From Rhodospirillales bacterium (GTDB taxonomy: Bacteria; Pseudomonadota; Alphaproteobacteria; Rhodospirillales; JASLQF01), in the NCBI GenBank assembly GCA_030744625.1, contig JASLQF010000029.1:1-64000 (forward strand): a stretch of 64,000 bases of DNA, given 5' to 3'. The translations under genes were made by a program, and so were the position numbers. Below, piece by piece: positions 1 through 7,652 of this stretch. Numbering within the stretch: the first letter of the stretch is position 1; the number at the start of each line of letters is the position of its first letter. The notes under the pieces are model-generated. The model saw only the letters and a program-made list of their open reading frames with translations, was not told the origin of the DNA and made no database searches.

Positions 1-131
1 ATCGCGTCTTCGCCGATTACGACGAGATCATCAATGCCGCGTGCCAAGCTTGGAACCGCCTCATCAACAGACCATGGAAAATCATGTCCATCGGAATGCG
101 TGAATGGGCTCACACAGGTCAATATCAATGA
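1..131 (+). pseudogene. IS630-family transposase, C-terminal remnant (runs off window start)
   Basis: Reading frame 3 from the first base gives about 42 residues ending at TGA 129-131, beginning RVFADYDEIINAACQAWNRL and closing with SIGMREWAHTGQYQ. The DYDEI..AAC.AW..L and REWAHTGQ blocks are the usual extreme C-terminus of IS630-type DDE transposases. It is too short for the ORF track. The rest of the element, if any, lies left of the window. It overlaps the start of the next reading frame in another frame, which indicates that the insertion or a later deletion fused the element end to the neighbouring gene. I cannot place the terminal inverted repeat with certainty. The family call is from motif memory. 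Confidence 0.6.
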
Positions 132-549
132 CCGCTGGTATAAATTGGTCCGGGAAATACGCGAATCCTCGGAAGGCGATAACGACCTCCTCCCGCTGCT
201 GCCGTTCATGAGCAAAACCCGGATGGCCGCCGGCACGGTGTTGTTCAAGAAAGACGAGCGCTCCGAGCGCATGATCGTAATCGCCGACGGCACCGTCCAC
301 CTGAACGAGATCGGCGTCGATTGCGGACCCGGCGACGTGCTCGGTGAGATCGGTGCATTCACGCCGGACAACCGGCGCACCTGCACCGGTGTTTGCGCCA
401 CCGACTGCGACCTCTACATCATCTCCAACAACGACATGGTGCAGCTCTACTACCAGAATCCCAAGTTCGGCATGTACCTGATGCGCATCATCGTGGCCCG
501 CCTGCTGACCAACTGGCAGGATGCCGAGGGCCGCGCCAAGGCTATTTAG
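34..549 (+). CDS. cyclic nucleotide-binding domain protein, apparently 5'-truncated
   Basis: The C-terminal part is a CAP-type cyclic nucleotide-binding domain: an AAGTVLFKKDERSERM strand-turn block, the phosphate-cassette-like GPGDVLGEIGAFTPDNRRT, and a closing LYYQNPKFGMYLMRIIVARLL helix. There is no helix-turn-helix, so this is not a Crp-type transcription factor. Relatives with this C-terminus usually carry several N-terminal membrane helices followed by a VREIRE-like linker. Here only the linker (KLVREIRESSEGD) remains, and the first about 30 codons lie inside the IS630 tail. The ATG at 34 is therefore an artefact of the junction, and the gene is probably a non-functional or soluble remnant. 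Its stop overlaps the 3' end of the convergent marR gene by 8 bp. Confidence 0.6.
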   Translation: MPRAKLGTASSTDHGKSCPSECVNGLTQVNINDRWYKLVREIRESSEGDNDLLPLLPFMSKTRMAAGTVLFKKDERSERMIVIADGTVHLNEIGVDCGPGDVLGEIGAFTPDNRRTCTGVCATDCDLYIISNNDMVQLYYQNPKFGMYLMRIIVARLLTNWQDAEGRAKAI

Positions 550-1030
550 GCTCATCACCAGGGCCGGCCCCGCCACCGGACGCATCGCGCGCCGCGTCGA
601 GATGGGTCCGCACCTGCCGCAGGAAAGGCAGGGCATCGCCGAATCGGCGGGCCGCGAACCGCGCCTCGAGCCCGGCCATGGCCGGAGCCAGCGCCGCGAT
701 CGCCTCGTCGCGCGCCCGCAGGCCCTTGCGGGTGATGCGCACCCGCTTGGCGCGCCCGTCCCGCGGGTCGGGCCGGACCTCCACCAACCGACGCGCCTCG
801 AGCCGCCGCAACGTGTTGGTCATCGCCCCCTTGGTGACCTGGAAGGCGCGCGCCAGCTCGGCCGGGCTGCTCTCGACACCAAGGCGCGCGAAGTGGTTCA
901 GAACGCCGAAGTGGGGAAGCCTCAGCCCGTTGGGCAGGGCGCGCTCGAGAACGGTCTGGGAAAGCTGGGCGATGATCCCGATCTCGTTGAAAAAGGTAAA
1001 TACCGGGGGGTCCCGGCTGTCGTCCGCCAT
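542..1030 (-). CDS. MarR family transcriptional regulator
   Basis: A 162-residue winged-helix repressor of usual MarR length. Residues about 30-110 carry the core: LRLPHFGVLNHFARLG (helix 2-3), SPAELARAFQVTKGAMTNTLRRLEARRLV (recognition HTH) and the wing VRPDPRDGRAKRVRITRKG. I chose the ATG at 1030 (MADDSRD) over the longer ORF start at 1063 because it overlaps the stop of the upstream gene as TGATG, typical of translational coupling. It is the second gene of a two-gene operon with the nitroreductase-like enzyme. The 36-bp palindrome over the operon promoter is the obvious candidate for its binding site, which would make it autoregulated. The ligand is unknown; a quinone, nitro compound or oxidant is plausible from the partner enzyme. 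Confidence 0.85.
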   Translation of the reverse strand: MADDSRDPPVFTFFNEIGIIAQLSQTVLERALPNGLRLPHFGVLNHFARLGVESSPAELARAFQVTKGAMTNTLRRLEARRLVEVRPDPRDGRAKRVRITRKGLRARDEAIAALAPAMAGLEARFAARRFGDALPFLRQVRTHLDAARDASGGGAGPGDEPK

Positions 1031-2184
1031 CAGATATCCATAATCCTGGTTTCGATCGGCCACCGCGGACTCGGCCCCACCTCGGGGCCATAGCCGAGAC
1101 GGCCCAGAATCTGCACGCGGTGCCCGCCGCCGGCCGCAAGCATGCCGTGGACCGCCGCGAAGTGCGGCCGCACCTCGGCATATTCCTGTAGCGCCTGGCT
1201 CAGGGGATGAATCCCCAGCCCCAGTTGGGCTGCCTTCAGATTGACGCGCACCCAGGCGCGTCCCACGGCAAGCTGCGTCACGCGGTCGTTTCCGCCGGTC
1301 TTGATCCAGACGAAGGCCATCGCCGAGCCGGTGATCTCGCGGAACATGTCCAGGCCCTGCCGGAAGGCGGTGGTGGCCGGATCGGAGAGCGCTTCCCGGC
1401 TCAACATGCCGAGCAGGCTCAGCGTCTCCAGGAACGGCCCGCCCAAGTCGATGCCGTCCGGGCTGGCCTCGATCTCGGCCTTGCCGATGCGCATGAGGTG
1501 GACGCTTTCCATATACGCCTGGCGGGTGGTCAGCTCGGTTTCCATGGCCCGCCAGGTCAGGTCGCGCAAATCCGCGACCCGGCCCGGCTCGTTGGTGGTC
1601 TCCACGGCGAGCCTGCCGCCCGCCGCGTTGGCCAGGTTGGCGAGGACCGCTTCACCGACCTGGCGCGCTCTGTCGTAGGGCTCCTTGTTGGAGCGGCGCT
1701 CGAGGACATGCGCGAACAGCGGGTCCTTGTCGACGGCTGCGGCGCGCTGGAAGCGAACCCGGGCGATGGGCTTTTCGCCCACATGCGCCGCCGGGACGCC
1801 CTCGGGGAAGGGCGCGATGTCCGCGGCATAGCCGTCCTCGGCGGCAGCCATGCGCAAAAGCTCGAGGAAGCATCCGAGCCCGATGACGATCTGACGACTC
1901 TCCGGGTCGGTTACCGGCAGCAGGCGCTCGGCGTCGCAGTAGAGCGTCAGTTCACCCGCCGTCCGCAGATCGACGAGCCAGGGCTGCCGGTTGTGCGGGT
2001 TGGGCGCGAGGATGGCATAGGACAGGGCTTTGAGGCGGGGATCCGAATCCACCCTTCCGGCGGCCCGCCAGGGCGCCGTCGCCCGGGTTGGCTGGCGGGT
2101 CAGGATGAAGGCGCCGCCGCCGGCGGCAAGAACCACGGCGGCGGCCCCGGCCATCTTCAGGGCGCCACGGCGATTGACGGACAT
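1030..2184 (-). CDS. Acg-type nitroreductase-like FMN oxidoreductase, Tat-exported
   Basis: A 384-residue protein starting with a twin-arginine signal (NRRGALKMAGAAAVVLAAGGGAF). The mature part has the Acg/nitroreductase features: LSYAILAPNPHNRQPWLVDL near residue 55 (flavin phosphate site), ITDPESRQIVIGLGCFLELL-like dimer helix, ERRSNKEPYD, and a C-terminal GLGIHPLSQALQEY block. The family uses FMN; exported members with a Tat signal fold with the cofactor before export. The substrate is not predictable. RBS GGGAG lies 8 bases before the ATG. It is the first gene of the operon with marR, directly downstream of promoter and palindrome, so it is probably derepressed by the compound sensed by that regulator. 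Confidence 0.75.
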   Translation of the reverse strand: MSVNRRGALKMAGAAAVVLAAGGGAFILTRQPTRATAPWRAAGRVDSDPRLKALSYAILAPNPHNRQPWLVDLRTAGELTLYCDAERLLPVTDPESRQIVIGLGCFLELLRMAAAEDGYAADIAPFPEGVPAAHVGEKPIARVRFQRAAAVDKDPLFAHVLERRSNKEPYDRARQVGEAVLANLANAAGGRLAVETTNEPGRVADLRDLTWRAMETELTTRQAYMESVHLMRIGKAEIEASPDGIDLGGPFLETLSLLGMLSREALSDPATTAFRQGLDMFREITGSAMAFVWIKTGGNDRVTQLAVGRAWVRVNLKAAQLGLGIHPLSQALQEYAEVRPHFAAVHGMLAAGGGHRVQILGRLGYGPEVGPSPRWPIETRIMDI

Positions 2185-2200
2185 GACTGTCTCCCAAATT

Positions 2201-2236
2201 GGTTCAACGTGAAACTATATAGTTTAACGTTGAACC
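2201..2236. promoter_or_regulatory. 36-bp near-perfect palindrome, probable MarR operator
   Basis: The left half begins GGTTCAACGTGAAACTATAT; compared with its own reverse complement 34 of 36 bases match (one symmetric pair differs, G versus T). It lies 17 bases upstream of the nitroreductase start codon and covers the -10 hexamer and most of the spacer of the predicted promoter. The position and symmetry fit a dimeric repressor blocking RNA polymerase. The regulator is inferred from gene adjacency. Confidence 0.7.
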
Positions 2237-2244
2237 TGATGCAA
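2216..2244 (-). promoter_or_regulatory. sigma70-type promoter for nitroreductase-marR operon
   Basis: On the minus strand TTGCAT (2239-2244) and TATATA (2216-2221) are separated by exactly 17 bases, giving a transcription start near 2209 and a short leader of about 25 nt. The -10 is at the centre of the palindrome. Confidence 0.6.
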
Positions 2245-2340
2245 GAACTTTTTCGTGCATGGCGGCCGCGACGACGACTGACGCGCGGTCCGGGTCAGAG
2301 CCGACCCCCACGTGCCGCGTCGGGGGCGCCGGCCGAGGCC

Positions 2341-3729
2341 CTACCTGTGGGTGTTCGTGTTGTCGGCGTAGAAGGCGAGCGCGCCCATGACGCGCACCGC
2401 CGCGCTCGACGACTCGTAGACGGGCAGCCCGCATCCCTCGATCTCGCGCAGCCACCGGTCGCGCTCGGCGCCGCCGTGGATGACCAGGACCAGCGGCTTC
2501 TTGGGATGCTTGCGGCGCAACTCGGTGAAGACCTGCCCGACCTCGGGGAAGTCCGAGTTCGGCGACGCCAGCAGCAGGGCGAGGACCATGTCGGTGTTGT
2601 CGTCGGCCATCGCCGCGTCGAGGGGCACGGCGTGGCCTTCGCGGTTGCCCTTGACGTCGAGGGCGACCCAGAAATCGTAGGGATTGCCGGCCGGTTGCCA
2701 GTCGGGGAGGGCGGATTGCAGCCGCTCCAGGGTGGCCGGCGTGAACTCGGCGATTTCCATCCCGGCGTCGCTGAGCTGATCGACCGCCATGACGCCGAGT
2801 GCCCCGCTGGTGGTGAGGACGCCGACCCGCCGGCCGCCGGGCGCAGCGAGCATGGAGAAGGCCTTGAGCAGGCCGATGAAGTCGGCCTCGTCCCCGGCGC
2901 GGACGATTCCGTACTGGTTCAGCCCCGCGTCCAGCAGGGCGTCGTCGGTGGCCAGCGAGCCGGTGTGCGACGCCGAGGCCTTGGCGCCGGCGCTGGTGCG
3001 GCCCGCCTTGAGGACGACGATGGGCTTTTCGTCGCGCACCTTGGCGGCAGCCTCCAGGAACCCGCGGGGATCGCGCATGCTCTCCAGATAGAACCCGATG
3101 ACCTCGGTTGACGGGTCGGCGGCGGCGTAGGCCAGGAAGTCGATCTCGTCGACGTCGAGCTTGTTGCCGACGGCGATGCTCTTGCCGACGCCCAGGCGCT
3201 GGCTCTCGGCGCTCATCATCTGGCGCAGGTAGACCCCGGCGAAGAGGCCGGATTGCGCGAACAGGGAAACCCCGCCGCTTTCCCACTTGGGAAAGGACAC
3301 GAAGCTTCCCATCATGCCGATTTCGGCGTTCACCATGCCGACCGTGTTGGGGCCGGCGACCAGAATGTTGCCGTCGCGGGCTATTTTCCTCAGCTCCTCC
3401 TCGCCGCCGTCGCCGATCTCGGAGAAGCCGGCGGTAATGATGCAAACCGCCTTTGCGCCACTCGCCGCGCACTGGGACAGTGCTTCCTTGACGTGTTGGC
3501 GCGGCACCACGATGAAGACGAGATCGACGGCGTCGGGCACCTCGGCGATGGTGGGATACGCCTTGATGTCCATGACCGTCTCGGCGCGTGGATTGACCGG
3601 GTAGAGAGGTCCCGCGAATCCGCCGTCTAACAGGTTCTTGAAGAGGATGCCGCCTGACTTGGCGGGGTCGGTGGAGGCGCCGATCACGGCGATGGAGCGG
3701 GGCGCCACCAGGGGGGTGATGTCTCTCAT
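2341..3729 (-). CDS. NDP-forming acyl-CoA synthetase, alpha (CoA-binding) subunit
   Basis: 462 residues. An N-terminal CoA-binding Rossmann domain (APRSIAVIGASTDPAKSGG, then LYPVNPRAETVMDIKAYPTI) is followed by succinyl-CoA-ligase-like flavodoxin folds containing VVLKAGRTSAG and ASHTGSLATDD, the loop that carries the phosphorylated His in ADP-forming acetyl-CoA synthetases. The family makes or cleaves acyl-CoA with ADP/ATP and phosphate. The ATG at 3729 is preferred over the ORF start at 3768, which would overlap the upstream gene. It follows the beta subunit by 13 bases, so the enzyme is of the split, two-gene type, whereas many bacteria have both parts fused. It is the last gene of the CoA-transferase operon. 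The acyl group is unknown. Confidence 0.85.
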   Translation of the reverse strand: MRDITPLVAPRSIAVIGASTDPAKSGGILFKNLLDGGFAGPLYPVNPRAETVMDIKAYPTIAEVPDAVDLVFIVVPRQHVKEALSQCAASGAKAVCIITAGFSEIGDGGEEELRKIARDGNILVAGPNTVGMVNAEIGMMGSFVSFPKWESGGVSLFAQSGLFAGVYLRQMMSAESQRLGVGKSIAVGNKLDVDEIDFLAYAAADPSTEVIGFYLESMRDPRGFLEAAAKVRDEKPIVVLKAGRTSAGAKASASHTGSLATDDALLDAGLNQYGIVRAGDEADFIGLLKAFSMLAAPGGRRVGVLTTSGALGVMAVDQLSDAGMEIAEFTPATLERLQSALPDWQPAGNPYDFWVALDVKGNREGHAVPLDAAMADDNTDMVLALLLASPNSDFPEVGQVFTELRRKHPKKPLVLVIHGGAERDRWLREIEGCGLPVYESSSAAVRVMGALAFYADNTNTHR

Positions 3730-3742
3730 GGATGTACCGCGT

Positions 3743-4447
3743 TCAGGGGCGCAGGGTGACCAGGCCATCGAGGGCGACGACGCCGTTTTCGCTGGCCGTC
3801 AGGGGGTTGATTTCCAGGGTGCCGATGAGTTTGCCGACGCCCGGCGCCGTCGCTATCCCGGCGCACGCCTTGATGACGGCGGCGAGCGCCGCCCTGTCGA
3901 CGGCGGGCTGGCCGCGAAAACCGTCCAGGCAGCGGCTTCCGCGGGTTTCGCCCAGCATCGACTCGACGTCGCCATCGGTGAGCGGCGCCAGGCGGAAGGC
4001 GACCTCGCCCAGCACCTCGACGAAGACGCCGCCGAGGCCGAACATGACGACCGGCCCGAACGCCTCGTCGCGCCTGACGCCGACGACGCACTCGACGCCG
4101 CCGGGCCGGAAGGCCTCGATCAGCACGCCCTCGATGCTCGCCTCGGGACAGTTGGAGCGGACCCGCCCGACGATGGCCTCATAGGCCTCCGCCGCGTCCT
4201 CCGCCGTGGCCACCGGGCAGACGACGCCGCCGGCCTCGGTCTTGTGGGTGATATCGGGGGACACCACCTTGGCCACCACCGGGGGGCCGATTTCGCGTGC
4301 CAGGTCGGCCGCGTCCTCCGCCGAGTTCGCCACGCCGCCGTCGGGCACGGGGATGCCCAGGGACTTGAAAAGGGCCTTGGCCTCGGGCTCGGTGAGGGTG
4401 TGGCGTCCGGCGCCGAGCGCCGCGCGAACCTGATCCTCGGCCTTCAT
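3743..4447 (-). CDS. NDP-forming acyl-CoA synthetase, beta (ATP-grasp) subunit
   Basis: 234 residues, the size of a stand-alone beta subunit. It opens with the LTEPEAKALFKSLGIPVPDGGVA segment of the ATP-grasp N-lobe, has the diagnostic DITHKTEAGGV nucleotide loop, VLIEAFRPGGVECVVGVRRDEAFGP (metal/phosphate strand), MFGLGGVFVEVLGEVAFRLAP and a C-terminal LEINPLTA metal-binding motif. It supplies the nucleotide site for the alpha subunit encoded 13 bases downstream. It lies 34 bases behind the CoA-transferase B gene, so all four genes probably form one transcript that both transfers CoA between acids and activates acids with ATP. Confidence 0.85.
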   Translation of the reverse strand: MKAEDQVRAALGAGRHTLTEPEAKALFKSLGIPVPDGGVANSAEDAADLAREIGPPVVAKVVSPDITHKTEAGGVVCPVATAEDAAEAYEAIVGRVRSNCPEASIEGVLIEAFRPGGVECVVGVRRDEAFGPVVMFGLGGVFVEVLGEVAFRLAPLTDGDVESMLGETRGSRCLDGFRGQPAVDRAALAAVIKACAGIATAPGVGKLIGTLEINPLTASENGVVALDGLVTLRP

Positions 4448-4481
4448 GTCTGGTGACTCCGTAAGGGCTCGGCCGCCGATG

Positions 4482-5261
4482 CTAGGTCAGATACATACCG
4501 TCGGGGTCGATTTCGTTAAGGATGCGCAGCTCTTCGGTGGTGGGGGGCTCGGTGACCCCGATCTTGTCGGGAAGGATGGGCTCGAAGCCGGTGTTCTCGA
4601 TCACGTCGGCGACTTCCACGCCTACGTGCAGGGCTTCCAGCTTCATGCGCTTCGTCTCCTCGTCGAAGCCCATGATGCAGAGGTCGGTGATGACCTTGTG
4701 CATGGAGCCGGTGATGAGGCCCGAATCGCGCCGGGTGGTGCCGCCGTCCAGGTAGCCCGGGCTGGTCACGAAATCGACTTTTTCGACGAAACGCTTCTTC
4801 TCGTGCGGCATGGCGACGATCATCCGCGCCAGGCTGGCGATATCGTTGCCGCCACCGCTACCCGGCAGCCTGATCTTAGGATCGGCCGGGTCGCCGATGA
4901 ACGAGCTGTTGAGGTTGCCGTACTGGTCGACCTGGGCGCCGCCCATGAAGCCGTAGTCCACGTAGCCGCGCTGCAAGAGGGCCAGCACGTCGGTCGGCGA
5001 GGGCACCATGTTGGCCATGCGCGAGGTGCGCGCCTCGTTGGTCGACGGCGGCAGCTTGCCGGATTCGATATAGGGTCCGACGACACCGCCCTCGAACAGG
5101 ATGGTCAGGTGCGGCGCGTGCATGCGCTGCGCCAGGGTCGCCGCCAGCAACGGGATGCCGACGCCGGCGAACAGGAGGGTGCCGTCCTCGAGGATGCGCG
5201 AGCTCATGACCGAGAGCAGCTCGGCCGTCGAGCATTTCGACTTGGTCACCGTATCAGTCAC
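4482..5261 (-). CDS. acyl CoA-transferase, subunit B (glutaconate/IpdB type)
   Basis: 259 residues of the class I CoA-transferase beta fold. LLFAGVGIPLLAATLAQR and HLTILFEGGVVGP are the N-terminal blocks; the Glu of LFEGG is at the position of the catalytic Glu that forms the enzyme-CoA thioester in glutaconate CoA-transferase. QRGYVDYGFMGGAQVDQYGNLN and GSGGGNDIA are further family motifs. Start is GTG at 5261, overlapping the stop of subunit A by 8 bases. Related IpdAB proteins act in steroid-ring degradation as hydrolases, so either transfer or hydrolysis is possible. The substrate is not determinable from the sequence. Confidence 0.85.
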   Translation of the reverse strand: MTDTVTKSKCSTAELLSVMSSRILEDGTLLFAGVGIPLLAATLAQRMHAPHLTILFEGGVVGPYIESGKLPPSTNEARTSRMANMVPSPTDVLALLQRGYVDYGFMGGAQVDQYGNLNSSFIGDPADPKIRLPGSGGGNDIASLARMIVAMPHEKKRFVEKVDFVTSPGYLDGGTTRRDSGLITGSMHKVITDLCIMGFDEETKRMKLEALHVGVEVADVIENTGFEPILPDKIGVTEPPTTEELRILNEIDPDGMYLT

Positions 5262-6234
5262 TGTACAGCCTCCTTCCCGCTTTCGTCGCCTCGATGATAC
5301 CGGAGAAACCCAGGCGGTTCAGGAAATCGTTCCAGTCCTCGGGACCGTAAACGTATTCCTGGAGGTACTCGTTGGCGCCCTCGATGCCTTTCTCGCGGGT
5401 CAGCTTGGCGTAATAGTCCATGTGCGAGTAATAGGGCTCGTAGAGGCCCGAGCACTCGTGCGGCATGCAGCCGTAGGGCACCTCGACCACGGCTTCCACG
5501 GCGAAAAAAGGTATCTTGGTCTGGTCCGGGGCGCGCCGGATCTGGTCGTTGGAGATGATCTGCTCACAGGTCAGGATCACCTTGTCGGCGGCCAGGGCCA
5601 GGTCGGCCTCCATGAACGGCAGGCCGTCGTACTGGGCGTTGCCGTAAGCGTCGGCGCGATGGACGTGGATGAGCGCCACATCCGGGTTGAGCGCCGGCAG
5701 CAGGGCCAGCTTTTCGCCGGTGTAGGGACAGTCCATCTCCTTGATGTCGTCGGCCACCAGGCGCGCCATGTCCGAGCCCATCATCACGCGGGTCGGCATG
5801 AAGGGCAGGCCGAGGGCCCCGGCCCGGTACATCATGCCGATGCTCATGTGGCTCCACTCGTCGTAGCGCACGGCGCCCGACTCCATGAAGTGGCGCATCA
5901 CCTTGGAGACACCCCACACGATGCCCTGGCTGAACCAGCTCGTGATGTAATGCTCGGTACAGCCGCCGGCAAGGAGCATGTCGCCCTCGGACGAAGTGAT
6001 GTTGCGCGAAACGGTCAGGTTCTTTTTCTTTTGCCGCACCACCTCCCACACCGCCGCGAACGGGGTGCGCGAGAAGGTGTTGCCGCCGATCGCCATGTGG
6101 TCGCCGTCGTTGACGAGGCTTATGGCGTCGGTGAGGCTCATCACCTTTTCGCGCAGCCCACGGTCGCGGGCCTGCATGCGTTCGCGCAAATCCAGGTAGG
6201 ATGTGCCGCCCATTACATTCGAAGAAGCCGTCAT
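5254..6234 (-). CDS. acyl CoA-transferase, subunit A (glutaconate/IpdA type)
   Basis: About 326 residues from the ATG at 6234 (MTASSNVMGGTSYLDLRERM). I prefer this start to the ORF start at 6369 because AAAGGTAAC precedes it at RBS distance and the extra N-terminus is Arg/Pro-rich and non-conserved in look. Motifs are LTDAISLVNDGDHMAIGGNTFSRTP at the N-terminus, GAGALGLPFMPTR-like AGALGLPFMPTRVMMGSDM, and HVHRADAYGNAQYDG. It pairs with subunit B, which starts inside its stop codon region. It is the promoter-proximal gene of the four-gene leftward operon and is divergent from the CaiB-type gene at 6438. Confidence 0.83.
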   Translation of the reverse strand: MTASSNVMGGTSYLDLRERMQARDRGLREKVMSLTDAISLVNDGDHMAIGGNTFSRTPFAAVWEVVRQKKKNLTVSRNITSSEGDMLLAGGCTEHYITSWFSQGIVWGVSKVMRHFMESGAVRYDEWSHMSIGMMYRAGALGLPFMPTRVMMGSDMARLVADDIKEMDCPYTGEKLALLPALNPDVALIHVHRADAYGNAQYDGLPFMEADLALAADKVILTCEQIISNDQIRRAPDQTKIPFFAVEAVVEVPYGCMPHECSGLYEPYYSHMDYYAKLTREKGIEGANEYLQEYVYGPEDWNDFLNRLGFSGIIEATKAGRRLYSD

Positions 6235-6437
6235 CTTGTCGTTACCTTTGCGGTTTAGCCGTTCGCGGCGCGCACCGCCACGGGACCAGGGTGTGTATTC
6301 ATAAACCATAGGTTTGTCCACGGCCATATTGCAGACCCTTGGGGGGGGCGGCCTCGCATTTGCATTCATTCACGTCCTTGCCGCGACGTGTCTGATATAT
6401 TGGTTCTTAACCGCCATGAGATGACGAGGCCGCGACC

Positions 6438-7631
6438 ATGACATACGTTCCGGCGTCCGACGCCTTGAAGGGCATCACGGTTCTCGACCTCACCCGGGTG
6501 CGGTCGGGGCCGACGTGCGTGCGCCAGTTGGCCGACTGGGGCGCCGACGCCATCAGGATCGAGCCGCCCGAGGCGATCGAGCCCGACGGCGCCCTCGGCG
6601 CCCGGCGCCACACGGCGGATTTCCAGAATCTGCAACGCAACAAGCGCTCCCTCACCTTGAACCTGAAGGAAGCCGACGGCCGCGCCATCATGATGCGCCT
6701 GGTGGAGACGGCGGACGTCGTCGTCGAGAATTTCCGCCCCGACGTGAAGGCTCGCCTGGGCGTCGAATACGAACAGCTCTCGGCCGTCAATCCGGCCATC
6801 GTGCTCGGCAGCATTTCCGGTTTCGGCCAGGACGGGCCGTACGCCAGGCGCCCCGGCTTCGATCAGATTGCCCAGGGCATGGGCGGGCTGATGTCGATCA
6901 CCGGGGAGGCGGGGCGCGGGCCCATGCGCGTCGGCATACCGGTCGCCGATCTGACCGCCGGATTGTTCTGCGCCATGGGGATTCTGGTGGCCCTGATCGA
7001 GCGCGCCGGTTCCGGCAAGGGCCAGTGGATACAGACCTCGTTGCTGCAGGCGCAGGCCTTCATGCTCGATTTCCAGGCCGCCCGTTACCTGATGGAAGGC
7101 GTCGTCCCGGGGCAGGCCGGCAACGACCACCCGACATCGTTTCCGACCAGCGTATTTCCGACCAGCGACGGTCACATCAATATCGGCGCCGCCGGCGAAG
7201 TCATTTGGAGGCGGTTGTGCGAGGCTCTGAATACCGTTGAATGGGTGTCCGATCGGCGCTTCGAAGCCAACGACAAGCGCTCCCAAAACCGCGTTGAACT
7301 GCACGCCTTGATCAGTGAGCGGACGAAGCGGAAGTCCAGCGCCGAATGGCTTTCCATCTTCGCCGACGCCGGTGTTCCGTCGGGGCCGATCTACGACATG
7401 GAGGGATTGTTCGCCGACCCGCAGGTGCAACACCTAGGCGTAGCCGAGGCCATCGACACCTCATGTTTCGGCGAAACCCGGATGATGGCCCAGCCTTTTG
7501 CCCTCAGCCGCACGCCGAGCCGCCTCGCCGTGGCGCCTCCCGAACGGGGCCAGCAGACCGACGAAATCCTCGCCGCGCTCGGCATCTCGGACGACGAAAT
7601 CAAGGACCTCAGGGCGCGCCGCATCATCTAA
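6438..7631 (+). CDS. class III (CaiB/BaiF) acyl-CoA transferase
   Basis: 397 residues, the normal length. LKGITVLDLTRVRSGPTCVRQLADWGADAIRIEPP is the classic N-terminal block, RNKRSLTLNLKEADG and VVENFRPDVKARLG follow, and YARRPGFDQIAQGMGGLMSITGE contains the Asp expected to form the mixed anhydride with the substrate. C-terminal PSGPIYDMEGLFADPQVQHLG is also conserved. Family members exchange CoA between two carboxylic acids. It is followed after 21 bases by an enoyl-CoA hydratase and is divergent from the AB-type CoA-transferase operon. The acid pair is unknown. Confidence 0.88.
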   Translation: MTYVPASDALKGITVLDLTRVRSGPTCVRQLADWGADAIRIEPPEAIEPDGALGARRHTADFQNLQRNKRSLTLNLKEADGRAIMMRLVETADVVVENFRPDVKARLGVEYEQLSAVNPAIVLGSISGFGQDGPYARRPGFDQIAQGMGGLMSITGEAGRGPMRVGIPVADLTAGLFCAMGILVALIERAGSGKGQWIQTSLLQAQAFMLDFQAARYLMEGVVPGQAGNDHPTSFPTSVFPTSDGHINIGAAGEVIWRRLCEALNTVEWVSDRRFEANDKRSQNRVELHALISERTKRKSSAEWLSIFADAGVPSGPIYDMEGLFADPQVQHLGVAEAIDTSCFGETRMMAQPFALSRTPSRLAVAPPERGQQTDEILAALGISDDEIKDLRARRII

Positions 7632-7652
7632 CGCAACTCCAGGAGCCCGCCG

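Noticed and set aside
1207-3111. 634-residue plus-strand ORF opposite the nitroreductase and acyl-CoA synthetase genes
   Set aside because: It is antisense to two well supported genes, with Gly/Arg/His-rich translation typical of high-GC shadow frames.
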